NCBI GenBank assembly: GCA_023701285.1
Contig: JAMPXH010000004.1
Coordinates: forward strand, 1-64,000
Source: Candidatus Didemnitutus sp.
GTDB lineage: Bacteria; Verrucomicrobiota; Verrucomicrobiia; Opitutales; Opitutaceae
DNA: 64,000 nucleotides
Reading direction: 5' to 3'
In this document: positions 1 through 9,461 of the stretch, piece after piece
Numbering within the stretch: position 1 is the stretch's first letter
Layout of the letters: the number at the start of each line of letters is the position of its first letter
Made by a program: the position numbers and the translations under genes
Notes under the pieces: generated by a model
Seen by the model: the letters and a program-made list of their open reading frames with translations, nothing else
Told to the model about the DNA's origin: nothing
Database searches by the model: none

Positions 1-31
1 GCGGGGCTCAGTCGGGATCGTGCAGGTGGTG

Positions 32-79
32 GGCGTCGGTGTCCCCACCGACGCCTGTCGCCGCTGGGACAGCGGCGAC
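32..79. repeat. Two adjacent perfect hairpins (REP-like)
   Basis: ggcgtcggtg-tccc-caccgacgcc (32-55) followed by gtcgccgct-gggac-agcggcgac (57-79). Confidence 0.7.
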
Positions 80-141
80 CCCCAATTGTGAGGAGCTCAT
101 CAGCCGGGAATCGCGCCCGACTGCATGAGTCCGTCTTGGCA

Positions 142-2283
142 TCAGTCGATGCGCTCGAATTTCACCTGGCCGACTTGTTGCGCCCAGCTGTTGGCCGGGT
201 CGGTCAGCTCGATCATCACGTGACGCGTGCCTTCGGGGAGTGGTGCGGAGGAGCGCACCCACGTGCGATACCAGCCGCTCGCCGTCGCCACGGAGGGATC
301 GAAGCTGAGCTCGATCGGCGTCCAGACCTGGCCGTCGAACGAGGCGCGCGCGGCGACCTTGCCAGTCAGCGTCGCGCCGTAGTGATAGACCTTGAAGCGG
401 AGGTCCTGCGCGTGGCGCGTCTCGTAGACGAACCAGCCGGGCGCGGTGGAGTTGCGATAGACGCGCCCGGCGTCGCCTTCGCTGTAGGCGGCTGCGGTCG
501 TGCTGACGGTGAGATTGGCGCTGTTCAACGCGGGTGTCGTCAGCGCGAGCGAGTTGAGTGCGTCGTCGAGGGTCGAGACGGCTTCCGTGACGAGCCGCAC
601 GTGGCCGAGCTGCGTGGCGGTGGCCGCGCTCGCGCCGTGCAGTTCGATCTTCAGGAAGCGCGTGCCCGTGGGCACGCCGGTGGCGGGCGGCCCGAGATGC
701 AGGCGGCGCGCGGTCGGGGCGTTGGTCGCATCGGGCACGAAGTTGTCGACCTCGGTGAATTCGAATGCGGAGGACCAGGTGATGCCGTCCGCCGACGTGT
801 AACCGCGGATGCGGCCGCTGGCCGTGGTGGCGTCGATGAGGAAGGCGCAGATGTTCCAATCGACGATCGGCGCGTCGGTGCCGTAGGTCAGCGATGCGGT
901 GGAGCCGGTCGTGGTGCGGTAGACGCGGTGCAGGTCGTCCTCGTCCCAGACTTGGTTGGAGGTGGCGAGGCTGAGGCCGCCGCTGGTGGCGGTGGCGAGC
1001 GTGAGGCTGGCGAGCGGATCGTCGTGCAGGACGCGGCCGGCGAGACGGGCGAGCCGTCCGTAGGCGGAGGTGAAGGTGTAGCTGAGCGGATCGCCGGCGC
1101 TGGCGCGCGCGCGGATCAGCCAGGTGCCGACGAATTTGTCCTCGGTGAGCAGTGTGGGGTTGGCGGGATCGAAGCTCACGCCGGTGCGGAGCCCGTTGTC
1201 GTAGCAGGCCCATTGCACGGCGTAGTGCGCACCCCAGCGCCAGGCGTAGTCGAGCTGGAGGTCGATCAATGCGCGGTAGGCCGTATCGGAGGCCGCGGAG
1301 TGCCACGGTGCGGAGTCGCCCATGTAACTCGATTCGTAGGCGCCGAACTCGCCCATGTAGACGTTGTCGTGCCCGAAGGCCGCGGAGGCGGGCGCCTTCT
1401 TCTTCAGGTAATCGAGCCCGCGGATGACGTTGATCTCGTTGCCGGGCGTCTTGCTCGACCAATTGGACCAGGAGTAGAGGTCGCAGGTGAGCGAGGGGAC
1501 GACGGCGTTGACCATGCAGAGCGCGTCGGCGACGGGGAAGGTGGAGTTGGTGCCGGGGTTGTAGTTGATCTCGGCGGCGTTGTAGACGGCGACGCCGGTG
1601 GCGCTGCTGGCGTTGCGGGCGGCGGTGACGCCGCTCTGGCGCGCGTTGAGCCAGGCGGTCATGCCGGCGAGCGCGGTCTGTTGCGCGGTGGAGTCGAGCA
1701 GCTCGAGGTTCAGCGAGTTGTCGCCCTCCCAGTTCTGGAAGATGAAGGTCTTGCCCGTCCCGGCGTAGGTGGCGAGGAGCCAGGCGGCGACGTCCTGGAA
1801 CTGCGCGGTCACGGCCGCCTGCTCGGCGGTGCTGAGGCCGTCCTTCCAGTTCGTCGTCGTGTAGCCGGAGCCCGACTGCTTGGGCACGAACTCGCTCGCG
1901 ACGAAGAAGTAGGTGGTGAATTCCTCGCGTCCAAGCAGCTCCTGGAAATAGGCGGTCTGGAGCAACTCCTTGAGAGTGGAGGGCGTGGTGGGCCACGGGT
2001 GGTTGCCGGAGAAGTTCGGGTAGGCGCTCGTGGGGCTGGGCGTGAGCCAGACCTTGATCGCGCGGCTGCCGAGGTCCGCGATGCGGTCGGCTCCTTCGTT
2101 CAGGTAGTCGCCCGCGGGTGTGCGGGTGGGCAGCGTGTATTTGCCGCCGGAGTGGATCTCGCCGACGAAATCGCCGAAGGAACGAGCCGGCAATGCCGCC
2201 TCGGAGATGCAGAACGGAGCGCCGAGCAGGGCCAGGGCAAAGGCCAGCCGACGCACGCGAGGGAGACCCGCGGGAGTTTTCAT
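142..2283 (-). CDS. Secreted glycoside-hydrolase-like protein with C-terminal beta-sandwich/discoidin-like repeats, hypothetical
   Basis: Signal peptide (MKTPAGLPRVRRLAFALALLGAPFCISEAA); Trp/aromatic-rich TIM-barrel-like N-terminus; repeated FLKIELHGA / MIELTDP C-terminal modules; start chosen at internal Met. Confidence 0.6.
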   Translation of the reverse strand: MKTPAGLPRVRRLAFALALLGAPFCISEAALPARSFGDFVGEIHSGGKYTLPTRTPAGDYLNEGADRIADLGSRAIKVWLTPSPTSAYPNFSGNHPWPTTPSTLKELLQTAYFQELLGREEFTTYFFVASEFVPKQSGSGYTTTNWKDGLSTAEQAAVTAQFQDVAAWLLATYAGTGKTFIFQNWEGDNSLNLELLDSTAQQTALAGMTAWLNARQSGVTAARNASSATGVAVYNAAEINYNPGTNSTFPVADALCMVNAVVPSLTCDLYSWSNWSSKTPGNEINVIRGLDYLKKKAPASAAFGHDNVYMGEFGAYESSYMGDSAPWHSAASDTAYRALIDLQLDYAWRWGAHYAVQWACYDNGLRTGVSFDPANPTLLTEDKFVGTWLIRARASAGDPLSYTFTSAYGRLARLAGRVLHDDPLASLTLATATSGGLSLATSNQVWDEDDLHRVYRTTTGSTASLTYGTDAPIVDWNICAFLIDATTASGRIRGYTSADGITWSSAFEFTEVDNFVPDATNAPTARRLHLGPPATGVPTGTRFLKIELHGASAATATQLGHVRLVTEAVSTLDDALNSLALTTPALNSANLTVSTTAAAYSEGDAGRVYRNSTAPGWFVYETRHAQDLRFKVYHYGATLTGKVAARASFDGQVWTPIELSFDPSVATASGWYRTWVRSSAPLPEGTRHVMIELTDPANSWAQQVGQVKFERID

Positions 2284-2570
2284 GGGGGAGGGGATGGGGA
2301 GGTGACCGGTCCGCACCCAGTGGCGCGGACAAACAGCAAACTGACTTCCGACGCGGTCGAATCTGCCGCGCCGGGCGGCGCGCTCAATCCGGCGCAGTGC
2401 CGCGAACGCGGGGAATAGTTCGGATTTTCGCGTCTGCGCTTACGCTCCCGCCGTCGCCACTTCCGTCGTGCTGGCGTGGACAAAACCAAGTAAGCGTCGC
2501 CGCCCGCGCACCGCTGCGGCGCATCTGTGCGCTTTCGGTTCCCGGCGCCGGTTTCTTGATGCCAATCAGC

Positions 2571-3383
2571 ATGAAAAAACTCCTCGCTCTCGTTCTTGGC
2601 GTTGCGGCGGTCTCACCACTGGCCGCCGACTATACGCTCGATTTCAACACCGCCGGGCAGTTCGCCGGCGAGTTCGGTTCGGCGCAGCCCGGTCCGATCA
2701 CCCAGTCCGGCTCGGGCGGTTTGAACGGCAGCGGTTCGCTCGATCTTTCCGGGATGACCGGTGGCTCTACGGCGCAGCAGATCGTCACGTTCAACCAGGC
2801 TTTCGCGGGCAATCTCTCGTCTTGGAGCGCCAGCATTTATTATTACGGCAACGCGCAGCATTTCTGGCAATTCGGCGTGCTGACCACCGCCACGCCGGCG
2901 CTGAACGACGGCTGGGCGCACGATGGCAGCTCCTATGTGCCGTCGATCTGGCTGGAGTCGGGCAATGCCGACGGCGGTTCCTTCGGCGTTGGCAGCTATG
3001 ACGGCGTTGGGGAGACCATCTACGACGTCAGCATCGTGGACGGTGGCCTGCCTGCGTCCGCCGAGTGGTATAAATACACGATTAACGTGATGCACACCGG
3101 CGGTTCGAACTTCACGATTGCCGGCACGATGAATCAGGCGAACGCGGACGGCTCCCTCGGCGCCGTGCTGGCGACGGCCTTGCTCTTGATCGAAAACGCC
3201 GCCATCGCCGCCGACAGCACCGTTTACCTTTACCTCAATCTCTACGACGGTGTGGCGATCGACAATTTCTACACGACGACCTACACGCCGGCCGTGATCC
3301 CGGAGCCCGCCACCCTGGCCGCGCTCGCCGGCCTGCTCGCCTTGGGCTTCGTCTCCTGGCGTCGCCGCGCCGCGCGCGCCTGA
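2571..3383 (+). CDS. PEP-CTERM sorting domain-containing protein
   Basis: Signal peptide MKKLLALVLGVAAVSPLAA and C-terminal VIPEPATLAALAGLLALGFVSWRRRAARA (PEP motif, TM, Arg-rich tail). Confidence 0.9.
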   Translation: MKKLLALVLGVAAVSPLAADYTLDFNTAGQFAGEFGSAQPGPITQSGSGGLNGSGSLDLSGMTGGSTAQQIVTFNQAFAGNLSSWSASIYYYGNAQHFWQFGVLTTATPALNDGWAHDGSSYVPSIWLESGNADGGSFGVGSYDGVGETIYDVSIVDGGLPASAEWYKYTINVMHTGGSNFTIAGTMNQANADGSLGAVLATALLLIENAAIAADSTVYLYLNLYDGVAIDNFYTTTYTPAVIPEPATLAALAGLLALGFVSWRRRAARA

Positions 3384-3407
3384 GAACGAATCAAGTTTGT
3401 CGACAAG

Positions 3408-3432
3408 CCGCGCGGCCTCCGCGCGGTTTTTT
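3408..3432 (+). terminator. Rho-independent terminator after PEP-CTERM gene
   Basis: ccgcgcgg-cct-ccgcgcgg-tttttt. Confidence 0.85.
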
Positions 3433-3512
3433 CCTGTCTGCGCCCGGTGAAGCGGCGGCGAAGCCCTGCTGCGAATCAACTTTTGCAGTCAGTATCGCCC
3501 GCCCACAGGTAG

Positions 3513-3597
3513 GGCGAGTTCTCCGAACGAGCCGAAAAACGATCGCCGCGCCGCCGCGCCGCTGCGACGTCGCGCCGCTTCGTGCGGAGAACTCACC
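3513..3597. repeat. Inverted repeat element in intergenic region
   Basis: ggcgagttctccgaacga (3513-3530) vs tcgtgcggagaactcacc (3580-3597), reverse complementary with 2 mismatches. Confidence 0.6.
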
Positions 3598-3629
3598 TTT
3601 GCTCTTTCCGCCAGACGGACGGGCGCGCC

Positions 3630-3992
3630 TCAAGGAGCCCGCAGGATCTTCTCCATCGCTTTTCCCTTGGCCAGTTCGTCCACCAATTTGTCGAGGATAC
3701 GGATCTCGCGCATCACGGGGTCTGCGATGTCCTCGACGCGCACGCCGCAGATGACGCCGGTGACGAGCTTCCGGTTGGGGTTCGGCTTGGGTGCGCGGGC
3801 GAAGAAGGTTTCGAAATCGGTCTCCTGCTGCAGCTGCTTCGCGAATTGCTTGGGCGTGTAGCCCGTCAGCCAGCAGAAGATGGCGTCCACCTCTGCCTTC
3901 GTCCGGCCTTTCTTTTCCGCCTTGGCGACGTAGTAGGGATAAACGTTGGCGACGGGCGTCGTGAAGATGCGGTGCTTGGCGGGCGTGGGCAT
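3630..3992 (-). CDS. DUF2200 family protein
   Basis: [46 protein letters not shown]... typical of DUF2200. Confidence 0.85.
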   Translation of the reverse strand: MPTPAKHRIFTTPVANVYPYYVAKAEKKGRTKAEVDAIFCWLTGYTPKQFAKQLQQETDFETFFARAPKPNPNRKLVTGVICGVRVEDIADPVMREIRILDKLVDELAKGKAMEKILRAP

Positions 3993-4103
3993 GGCAGGGA
4001 GCATGGAACGGCGGGGTGCAGGGTCACTCGGAAAAACGGCCGCCGCCGCCGCGCGGGAATTGGGAGCTGCCATCCCGTGATTTTCCCGGTAAAGCAACGG
4101 GGC

Positions 4104-4505
4104 ATGTCCAATCCTCCTCCGGATTGTCTGCGTTGCGGGGCCTGCTGTTACTCGCCTTCGGACCGCTTCGTGCGGGTGACGGGGGCCGACTGGACGCGGC
4201 TGGGGGAGGCGGCCGAGCGGGTCGCGCATTTCATCGGCCGGGGCAACGAGGCCTACATGAGAATGGCCGGCGGGCACTGCGCTGCGCTGGAAGTCCGTGC
4301 GACGGGAGCGGGTGCGGACGCCGCCCCGGAGTATTTCTGCACGATCTACGCGCGCCGCCCGCAAATCTGCCGGGATCTCGCCCGCGGCTCTCCCGAGTGC
4401 GAAGGGGAGCGCGCGCTCGACCGGCGAGGCGGGCAGCCCCTTCCCCTTGATCCAGGGGCTGTTCCCTCGCTTCCCTCACGCTCGCGAAGGCAATCCGTCG
4501 CATAA
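4104..4505 (+). CDS. YkgJ-type cysteine cluster protein
   Basis: CLRCGACC ... [13 protein letters not shown] cysteine pattern. Confidence 0.75.
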   Translation: MSNPPPDCLRCGACCYSPSDRFVRVTGADWTRLGEAAERVAHFIGRGNEAYMRMAGGHCAALEVRATGAGADAAPEYFCTIYARRPQICRDLARGSPECEGERALDRRGGQPLPLDPGAVPSLPSRSRRQSVA

Positions 4506-4576
4506 TCCGCCGGCATCGAAAAAACGAGCTTGCCAGTGCCGGGGTGCGCTCGCGAAATCCCCCTCCTTGTTCTTTT

Positions 4577-4652
4577 GCCAACATAGCTCAGTTGGTAGAG
4601 CAGCGCTTTCGTAAAGCGCGGGTCGCTGGTTCAAGTCCAGTTGTTGGCTCCA
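4577..4652 (+). tRNA. tRNA-Thr (anticodon CGT), CCA encoded
   Basis: Cloverleaf: acceptor gccaaca/tgttggc, anticodon loop ttcgtaa, T-loop ggttcaagtcc, 3' tcca. Confidence 0.93.
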
Positions 4653-4662
4653 GTTTCTGACT

Positions 4663-4695
4663 AAGGCCGCTCCTCCGGGGGCGGCCTTTGTTTTT
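4663..4695 (+). terminator. Terminator downstream of tRNA-Thr
   Basis: aaggccgc ... gcggcctt followed by tgttttt. Confidence 0.8.
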
Positions 4696-4711
4696 GGCGC
4701 GATGCGATCCG

Positions 4712-5767
4712 TCAAAGCAGCGCGCCCTGCTCGCCGCCGCCCAGCGCGTCGAGGCCGATGGCGCGGTAACCCTTCGCGGTCAGGATGCGGCCTTGGGCGG
4801 TGCGGGCGAGGTAGCCTTCCTGGATCAGGAACGGCTCGTGCACTTCCTCGAGCGTGTCGGCTTCCTCGCCGACGGCGATGGCGATGGTGCCGATGCCGAC
4901 CGGGCCGCCCTTGTAATGGTGCGCCATGAGGCGGAGGATGCGCTTGTCCATCTCGTCGAGGCCGGCGGCGTCGATTTCGAGCAATTCCAAGGCGGCGGCG
5001 GCGACGGGGCGCGTGATCTTGCCGGTCGCCTTTTCCTGGGCGAAATCGCGGACGAAGTTGACGAGGTTGTTCGCAATGCGCGGCGTGCCGCGGGCGCGGG
5101 CGGCGATCTCCTCCGCGCCGCCGGCGTCGATCGTCACTTTCAGGAGGCCGCAGCTGCGTTCCACGATGTGCACGAGCGTCTCCCGACCGTAGTAATCGAG
5201 CCGCGTGTTCAGCGTGAAGCGCGAGCGCAGCGGGGCGGTGAGCAGTCCGGCGCGCGTGGTGGCGCCGACGAGGGTGAAGCGGGGGATCGAGAGGCGCACG
5301 CTGCGTGCGTTGGGCCCCTGGTCGATCATGATGTCGAGGCGGAAGTCCTCCATCGCGCTGTAGAGGTATTCCTCCACGGTCTTCGAGATGCGGTGAATCT
5401 CGTCGATGAAGAGAATGTCGCCTTCCTCGAGGTTCGTGAGCAGGCCGGCGAGGTCGCCGGGTTTTTCGATGACCGGTCCGGAGGTGACGCGGACGTTGCG
5501 GCCCAGTTCGTTGCCGAGGATGAAGGCCAGCGTGGTCTTGCCCAGGCCCGGGGGGCCGGAGAGCAGCACGTGATTGAGGGATTCGCCGCGGCGCTTCGAG
5601 GCGCCGACCATCACTTTGAGGCGCTCGACCGTCTTCGGTTGGCCGGCGAAATCGGCGAAGGAGAGCGGGCGCAGCGCGGCTTCGGCGGGGGCGGCGGGAG
5701 CGGAGAGGGCCTCGGCCAGAAAGTCGCGGCCTTTGGCGTGGGGTTGCGGTTCCTTGGGCATGGTCAT
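4712..5767 (-). CDS. ruvB: Holliday junction branch migration DNA helicase RuvB
   Basis: LLSGPPGLGKTTLA, DEIHR, GATTRAGLLTAPLRSRF, winged-helix C-terminus. Confidence 0.97.
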   Translation of the reverse strand: MTMPKEPQPHAKGRDFLAEALSAPAAPAEAALRPLSFADFAGQPKTVERLKVMVGASKRRGESLNHVLLSGPPGLGKTTLAFILGNELGRNVRVTSGPVIEKPGDLAGLLTNLEEGDILFIDEIHRISKTVEEYLYSAMEDFRLDIMIDQGPNARSVRLSIPRFTLVGATTRAGLLTAPLRSRFTLNTRLDYYGRETLVHIVERSCGLLKVTIDAGGAEEIAARARGTPRIANNLVNFVRDFAQEKATGKITRPVAAAALELLEIDAAGLDEMDKRILRLMAHHYKGGPVGIGTIAIAVGEEADTLEEVHEPFLIQEGYLARTAQGRILTAKGYRAIGLDALGGGEQGALL

Positions 5768-7053
5768 TTCCACTCCACCTCGGCGCCGATGCTGCGCAGG
5801 TTTTCCACGAAATTGGGATGGGCGCGCTTGATCGTGTCGGCGTTCTTCACGATCGAGCGGCCGGGAATGCTGGCGGCGACCATGTAGAGCGCCACGGCGG
5901 CGCGGATGATGTAGGGCGCCTCGACGACGGTGGGGCGCAGGGGCTTCGCACCGAACACCGTGATGCGATGCGGGTCGCTCACGACGACATGGGCGCCGAA
6001 CTTCGACAGCTCGGACATCCACGTGAAGCCGCCTTCGTAGACCTTGTTCCAGAACATCACCGCGCCCTGCGCGCGCACGGAGAGCGCGATCATGCAGGGC
6101 AACAGATCGACGGGAAAATAGGGCCACGGAGCCGCTTCGATCTTCGGGAGCAGGTTGCTGGTGAAGGGCTCCTCGACGACGAGCTTCTGCTTCTTGCGCA
6201 CGAGGGCGGTGTCGCCTTCGTAGTCGACCCGGACGCCGAGCTTGGCGAAGGAGCGGTTGATGAGGTCGAAGTGGTGTGGCAGAGAGTCGGTGACGCGCAC
6301 TTCGCCGCCGGTGATGGCGCCCAGCGCCAGGAAGGTGACCACCTCGTGGTGATCCGTGTTGATGCTGAAGGTGCCGCCCCGGAGCTTCCGGACGCCGCGG
6401 ACGGTGAGCATCGAGGTGCCGATGCCCTCGATGTCGGCGCCCATGCCGGAGAGCACGGTGCACAGGTCCTGCACGTGCGGCTCGCTCGCCGCGTTGATGA
6501 GCACGGCCTGACCCTCGGCGAGCACGGCGGCCATCACGAAGTTTTCCGTGGCCGTGACCGACATGTAATCCGGCCAGTGACGCGCCCCTTTGAAGCGGTC
6601 CTTCAGGCGCATGGTCAGCTTGCTCGAGTGCGTGATGGTGGCGCCCAATTTCTCCAGGATCTCGAGGTGCGGATCCAGTTCGCGGATACCGAGCGAGCAA
6701 CCTTTGGCGTTGGAAGGGATGACGAGTTTCTTCATCCGCTGCAGCAGCGGCGCGAAGAGCAGCACCGACGAGCGCATGCCCGCGGGCAGCTCGCCATCGA
6801 GCCGGGCGCTGTCGAAGTGCGCGTGCTCGATCTCCATGCGTCCGCCGCCCCGGTCCCAGTTGATCCGCGAGCCTTGCTCGACGAAGAAGCCGACGAGCTT
6901 CTCGACGTCCGTGATGTTGGGCACGTTGGTGAGCGTGACCTTCTCGTCGGTGAGGAGGGTCGCGCAGAGGATCGGGAGCGCGGAGTTTTTGTTGCCGGAC
7001 GGTTTGATGGTGCCGCTGAGGGGCTTGCCGCCGTGAACGATGAGGTCTGCCAT
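5764..7053 (-). CDS. murA: UDP-N-acetylglucosamine 1-carboxyvinyltransferase
   Basis: MADLIVHGGKPLSGTIKPSGNKNSALPIL; 4-nt overlap with ruvB. Confidence 0.95.
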   Translation of the reverse strand: MADLIVHGGKPLSGTIKPSGNKNSALPILCATLLTDEKVTLTNVPNITDVEKLVGFFVEQGSRINWDRGGGRMEIEHAHFDSARLDGELPAGMRSSVLLFAPLLQRMKKLVIPSNAKGCSLGIRELDPHLEILEKLGATITHSSKLTMRLKDRFKGARHWPDYMSVTATENFVMAAVLAEGQAVLINAASEPHVQDLCTVLSGMGADIEGIGTSMLTVRGVRKLRGGTFSINTDHHEVVTFLALGAITGGEVRVTDSLPHHFDLINRSFAKLGVRVDYEGDTALVRKKQKLVVEEPFTSNLLPKIEAAPWPYFPVDLLPCMIALSVRAQGAVMFWNKVYEGGFTWMSELSKFGAHVVVSDPHRITVFGAKPLRPTVVEAPYIIRAAVALYMVAASIPGRSIVKNADTIKRAHPNFVENLRSIGAEVEWK

Positions 7054-7144
7054 GGGAGGCGAGGAGCGAGAGGGAGGAAGTGCCTGCGGGGGCAGGCGGA
7101 TAAAGTCACCCGCCAGCAAGCTCCGACATGCCTTGCCGCGCCAC

Positions 7145-7174
7145 AAAAAAAGGCGCCCGCGGAAACGGGCGCCT
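7145..7174 (-). terminator. Terminator of the minus-strand RGG-rich gene
   Basis: On minus strand aggcgcccg-tttccg-cgggcgcc followed by a T run. Confidence 0.85.
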
Positions 7175-7196
7175 CGAAAGGGTAAGCGGGAGCGAC

Positions 7197-8252
7197 TCAG
7201 GCTTGCGGGTGGCTGTCGCCACCGCCGCCCGGACCGCCACGGTAACCGCCGCGATCGCCGCCGCGGTTGCGGCCGCCGCGACCGCCGCGACGACGGCGGA
7301 AGCCGCCGTCTTCACGGCCTTCGCCGCGCGACTCGCCGCCTTGGAAACCTTGGCCGCCTTGGCCGCCGCCCTCGTGGCCTTGGCCACCGCCTTGGCGGTA
7401 GTGGCCGCGACCGCGGCCGCCCCGATGATGACGGTCACCGCGACCCTCACGGCGTTCGCCGCCTTCGCGGGGCGGGCGCTCGGTCGGGGCGGGGGCAGCG
7501 GGAGCGGATTCGCCACCGCTGAAGAACGCCTTGAGCTTGGCGAAGAAACCGGTCGGCTTGGCCGGTGCCGGTGCCGGCGCGGGCACCGGGCTGGGGCGCG
7601 GACCGCGGTCGTCGCGGCGCTGGAATTCCTGGCGCGGCGGGCGGTTGGGATCGCGGCCTTCCGGGCGGTTTTCGCGCGGTTCGCGGTCACGGCGTTGTTC
7701 GCCGCCTTGGCGGTCATCGCGACGCGGACGGTCGCCGCGCGGCTCGCGGGCGGGCGGGCGGAAGCCTTCGCTCTCCCACGTCTGGGCGGGAGTGGTCTTC
7801 GTGCGCTCGGGTGGGAGGATGTTGAGCTCGACCTTTTCCTCGGGCGCGGCCGGCGTCGTGGTCCCGTCGAGGGGGAACAAGTCGGGCGTGCTCGCCGGCG
7901 CAGGTTTCGCCGCGGGGGCGACGGGAGCGGGCGCGGCAGCGACCGGCGCCACGGGGGCCGGAGCGGCCGGGGTTTCGACCGGAGCCTGGGCTTCAGGGGC
8001 GGGTTCCGGGGTCGCAGGGGCGAACGGGTTTTGGTATTCGCGCGGGGCGGTGACGATCTCGATCGCCGTGGGCGTGTAGCTGGAGCTGACAGGCGCAGCG
8101 GCCGTGGCGGCCGAAGCACTGGTGGGGCGCTTGCCGCGGGCGAGACCCGAACCGCGGCTGGTGCCGAACGAGGCGACCGGAGCGCTGTTCGCGTCTGCCG
8201 GGGGAGTCGCGGTGCCTTCGGCGGGCGCACCGGACGATTCTGTGGAGGACAT
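7197..8252 (-). CDS. Low-complexity Pro/Ala- and Arg/Gly-rich (RGG) protein
   Basis: Pro/Ala-rich N-half, Arg/Asp/Glu-rich middle, C-terminal RRRRGGRGGRNRGGDRGGYRGG; terminator downstream on the same strand. Confidence 0.75.
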   Translation of the reverse strand: MSSTESSGAPAEGTATPPADANSAPVASFGTSRGSGLARGKRPTSASAATAAAPVSSSYTPTAIEIVTAPREYQNPFAPATPEPAPEAQAPVETPAAPAPVAPVAAAPAPVAPAAKPAPASTPDLFPLDGTTTPAAPEEKVELNILPPERTKTTPAQTWESEGFRPPAREPRGDRPRRDDRQGGEQRRDREPRENRPEGRDPNRPPRQEFQRRDDRGPRPSPVPAPAPAPAKPTGFFAKLKAFFSGGESAPAAPAPTERPPREGGERREGRGDRHHRGGRGRGHYRQGGGQGHEGGGQGGQGFQGGESRGEGREDGGFRRRRGGRGGRNRGGDRGGYRGGPGGGGDSHPQA

Positions 8253-8464
8253 GTCTATCTTCTTGGTTGGAAGCGCCTGCCAAGGGGGCGGCGCATGGGT
8301 TGAGCCGGCCGGAGCCCGCGGTGCGGTCTCGGCACCCCGCAAGGGCGGGGTGGAACGGCGGCAATAAGGCACTTAAGCTCGGTTCTCCCCCGGAGTCGCG
8401 CAACAGCTAATTTCCACGGTGCCTGTGCTTGCCTCGGTTTGGCCGGCCAACCACGCTGCCGCCC

Positions 8465-8836
8465 ATGGACAAGCTCGAAGAGATTTTCCGGATGCAAGAT
8501 GCGCTGAATAAGCGAATTGGGGTGAATCTGCCGCCGCCCAGCGACGAGGAGAAGACGAAGTGGATTCTCAACTACACCCGCGCCATGCAGCAGGAAACGG
8601 CCGAACTCATCGACAGCGTGCCGTGGAAGTGGTGGGCCAAATACCAGAAGTTCGACGAGCAGAACGCCAAGGTCGAGGTGGTGGACCTTTTCCACTTCCT
8701 CGTGTCGCTGGCGCAAACCCTCGGCATGACCGCGGACGATGTCTATCAGGCCTACCTGAAGAAAAATCAGGTGAACCATCAGCGGCAGGAGAGCGGCTAC
8801 GTCAAAAAGGACGAGGCCGACTCGAAGCACATCTGA
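8465..8836 (+). CDS. dUTPase-like / all-alpha NTP pyrophosphohydrolase
   Basis: MDKLEEIFRMQDALNKRI...QQETAELIDSVPWKWW...EVVDLFHFLVSLA metal-binding EAxE/ExxD-like helices. Confidence 0.8.
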   Translation: MDKLEEIFRMQDALNKRIGVNLPPPSDEEKTKWILNYTRAMQQETAELIDSVPWKWWAKYQKFDEQNAKVEVVDLFHFLVSLAQTLGMTADDVYQAYLKKNQVNHQRQESGYVKKDEADSKHI

Positions 8837-8888
8837 GTCGAGGCGCAGGCCCGCCGGCGTCGTGCGGTGGCGCACCGCGCCGGGCGAT

Positions 8889-9356
8889 TCAGAGCAAGGC
8901 CACGAAGCTGCCGTTGAACTCGACGGCGGTTTTGCCCGCTGCGCCCTCGACGAGCGCCGTCAGCTCCATGCCGGCCTTCCGGTGTCGCCGCAGCTCGACC
9001 AGAAAATGCTCCACCGCGGCCCCGGTGGGGCGCTCGCAGACCGCGCGCAACGCCCCCGCGACCGCCCGGCGATACGTCGCCGCGCTGCGCCGCACGACCA
9101 CATGTCCGTCCAGACCGGCCTCGCGCAGCGTCATCCACACCGCGCCGTAGCAGGCGAGCGTGGGCAACGCATGCAAGGAACCGCCGAACGCCGTGCCGAG
9201 GTGGTTGCGGTTCGGCTCCAGCGGCGCTTCGAGCACCAGCCGGTGCGCACTCGCCTCGATCGCGCGCAGCCCCATCGCGCGGGTGAGCGGGATCTGTTCG
9301 TGGAAAAAAGCCGTGAGCCCTTCGGGGCTGATGCTGGCGGGAACCGAATGGCTCAT
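8889..9356 (-). CDS. YiiD_C-like hotdog thioesterase
   Basis: IPLTRAMGLRAIEASAHRLVLEAPLEPNRNHLGTAFGGSLHALPTLACYG hotdog motif. Confidence 0.8.
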   Translation of the reverse strand: MSHSVPASISPEGLTAFFHEQIPLTRAMGLRAIEASAHRLVLEAPLEPNRNHLGTAFGGSLHALPTLACYGAVWMTLREAGLDGHVVVRRSAATYRRAVAGALRAVCERPTGAAVEHFLVELRRHRKAGMELTALVEGAAGKTAVEFNGSFVALL

Positions 9357-9461
9357 GTGGACGCGGGAAAATGAAGTGGTGCCGGACCGGGGCAAGTCCC
9401 TATCGTCGCGGCGGCGGTGGCGCTTCCCTTCGCTATGCGAGCGTGGCACACTGTTCTCCTG

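Noticed and set aside
88-2418. 776-aa plus-strand and 774-aa minus-strand alternative ORFs
   Set aside because: Shadow frames of the secreted protein on the minus strand, which has a signal peptide and normal composition.
7128-8303. 391-aa Ala-rich plus-strand ORF (ATAARTATVTAAIAAAVAAAATAA...)
   Set aside because: By-product of the GGC/GCC-rich repeats of the RGG gene; the terminator orientation supports the minus-strand gene.
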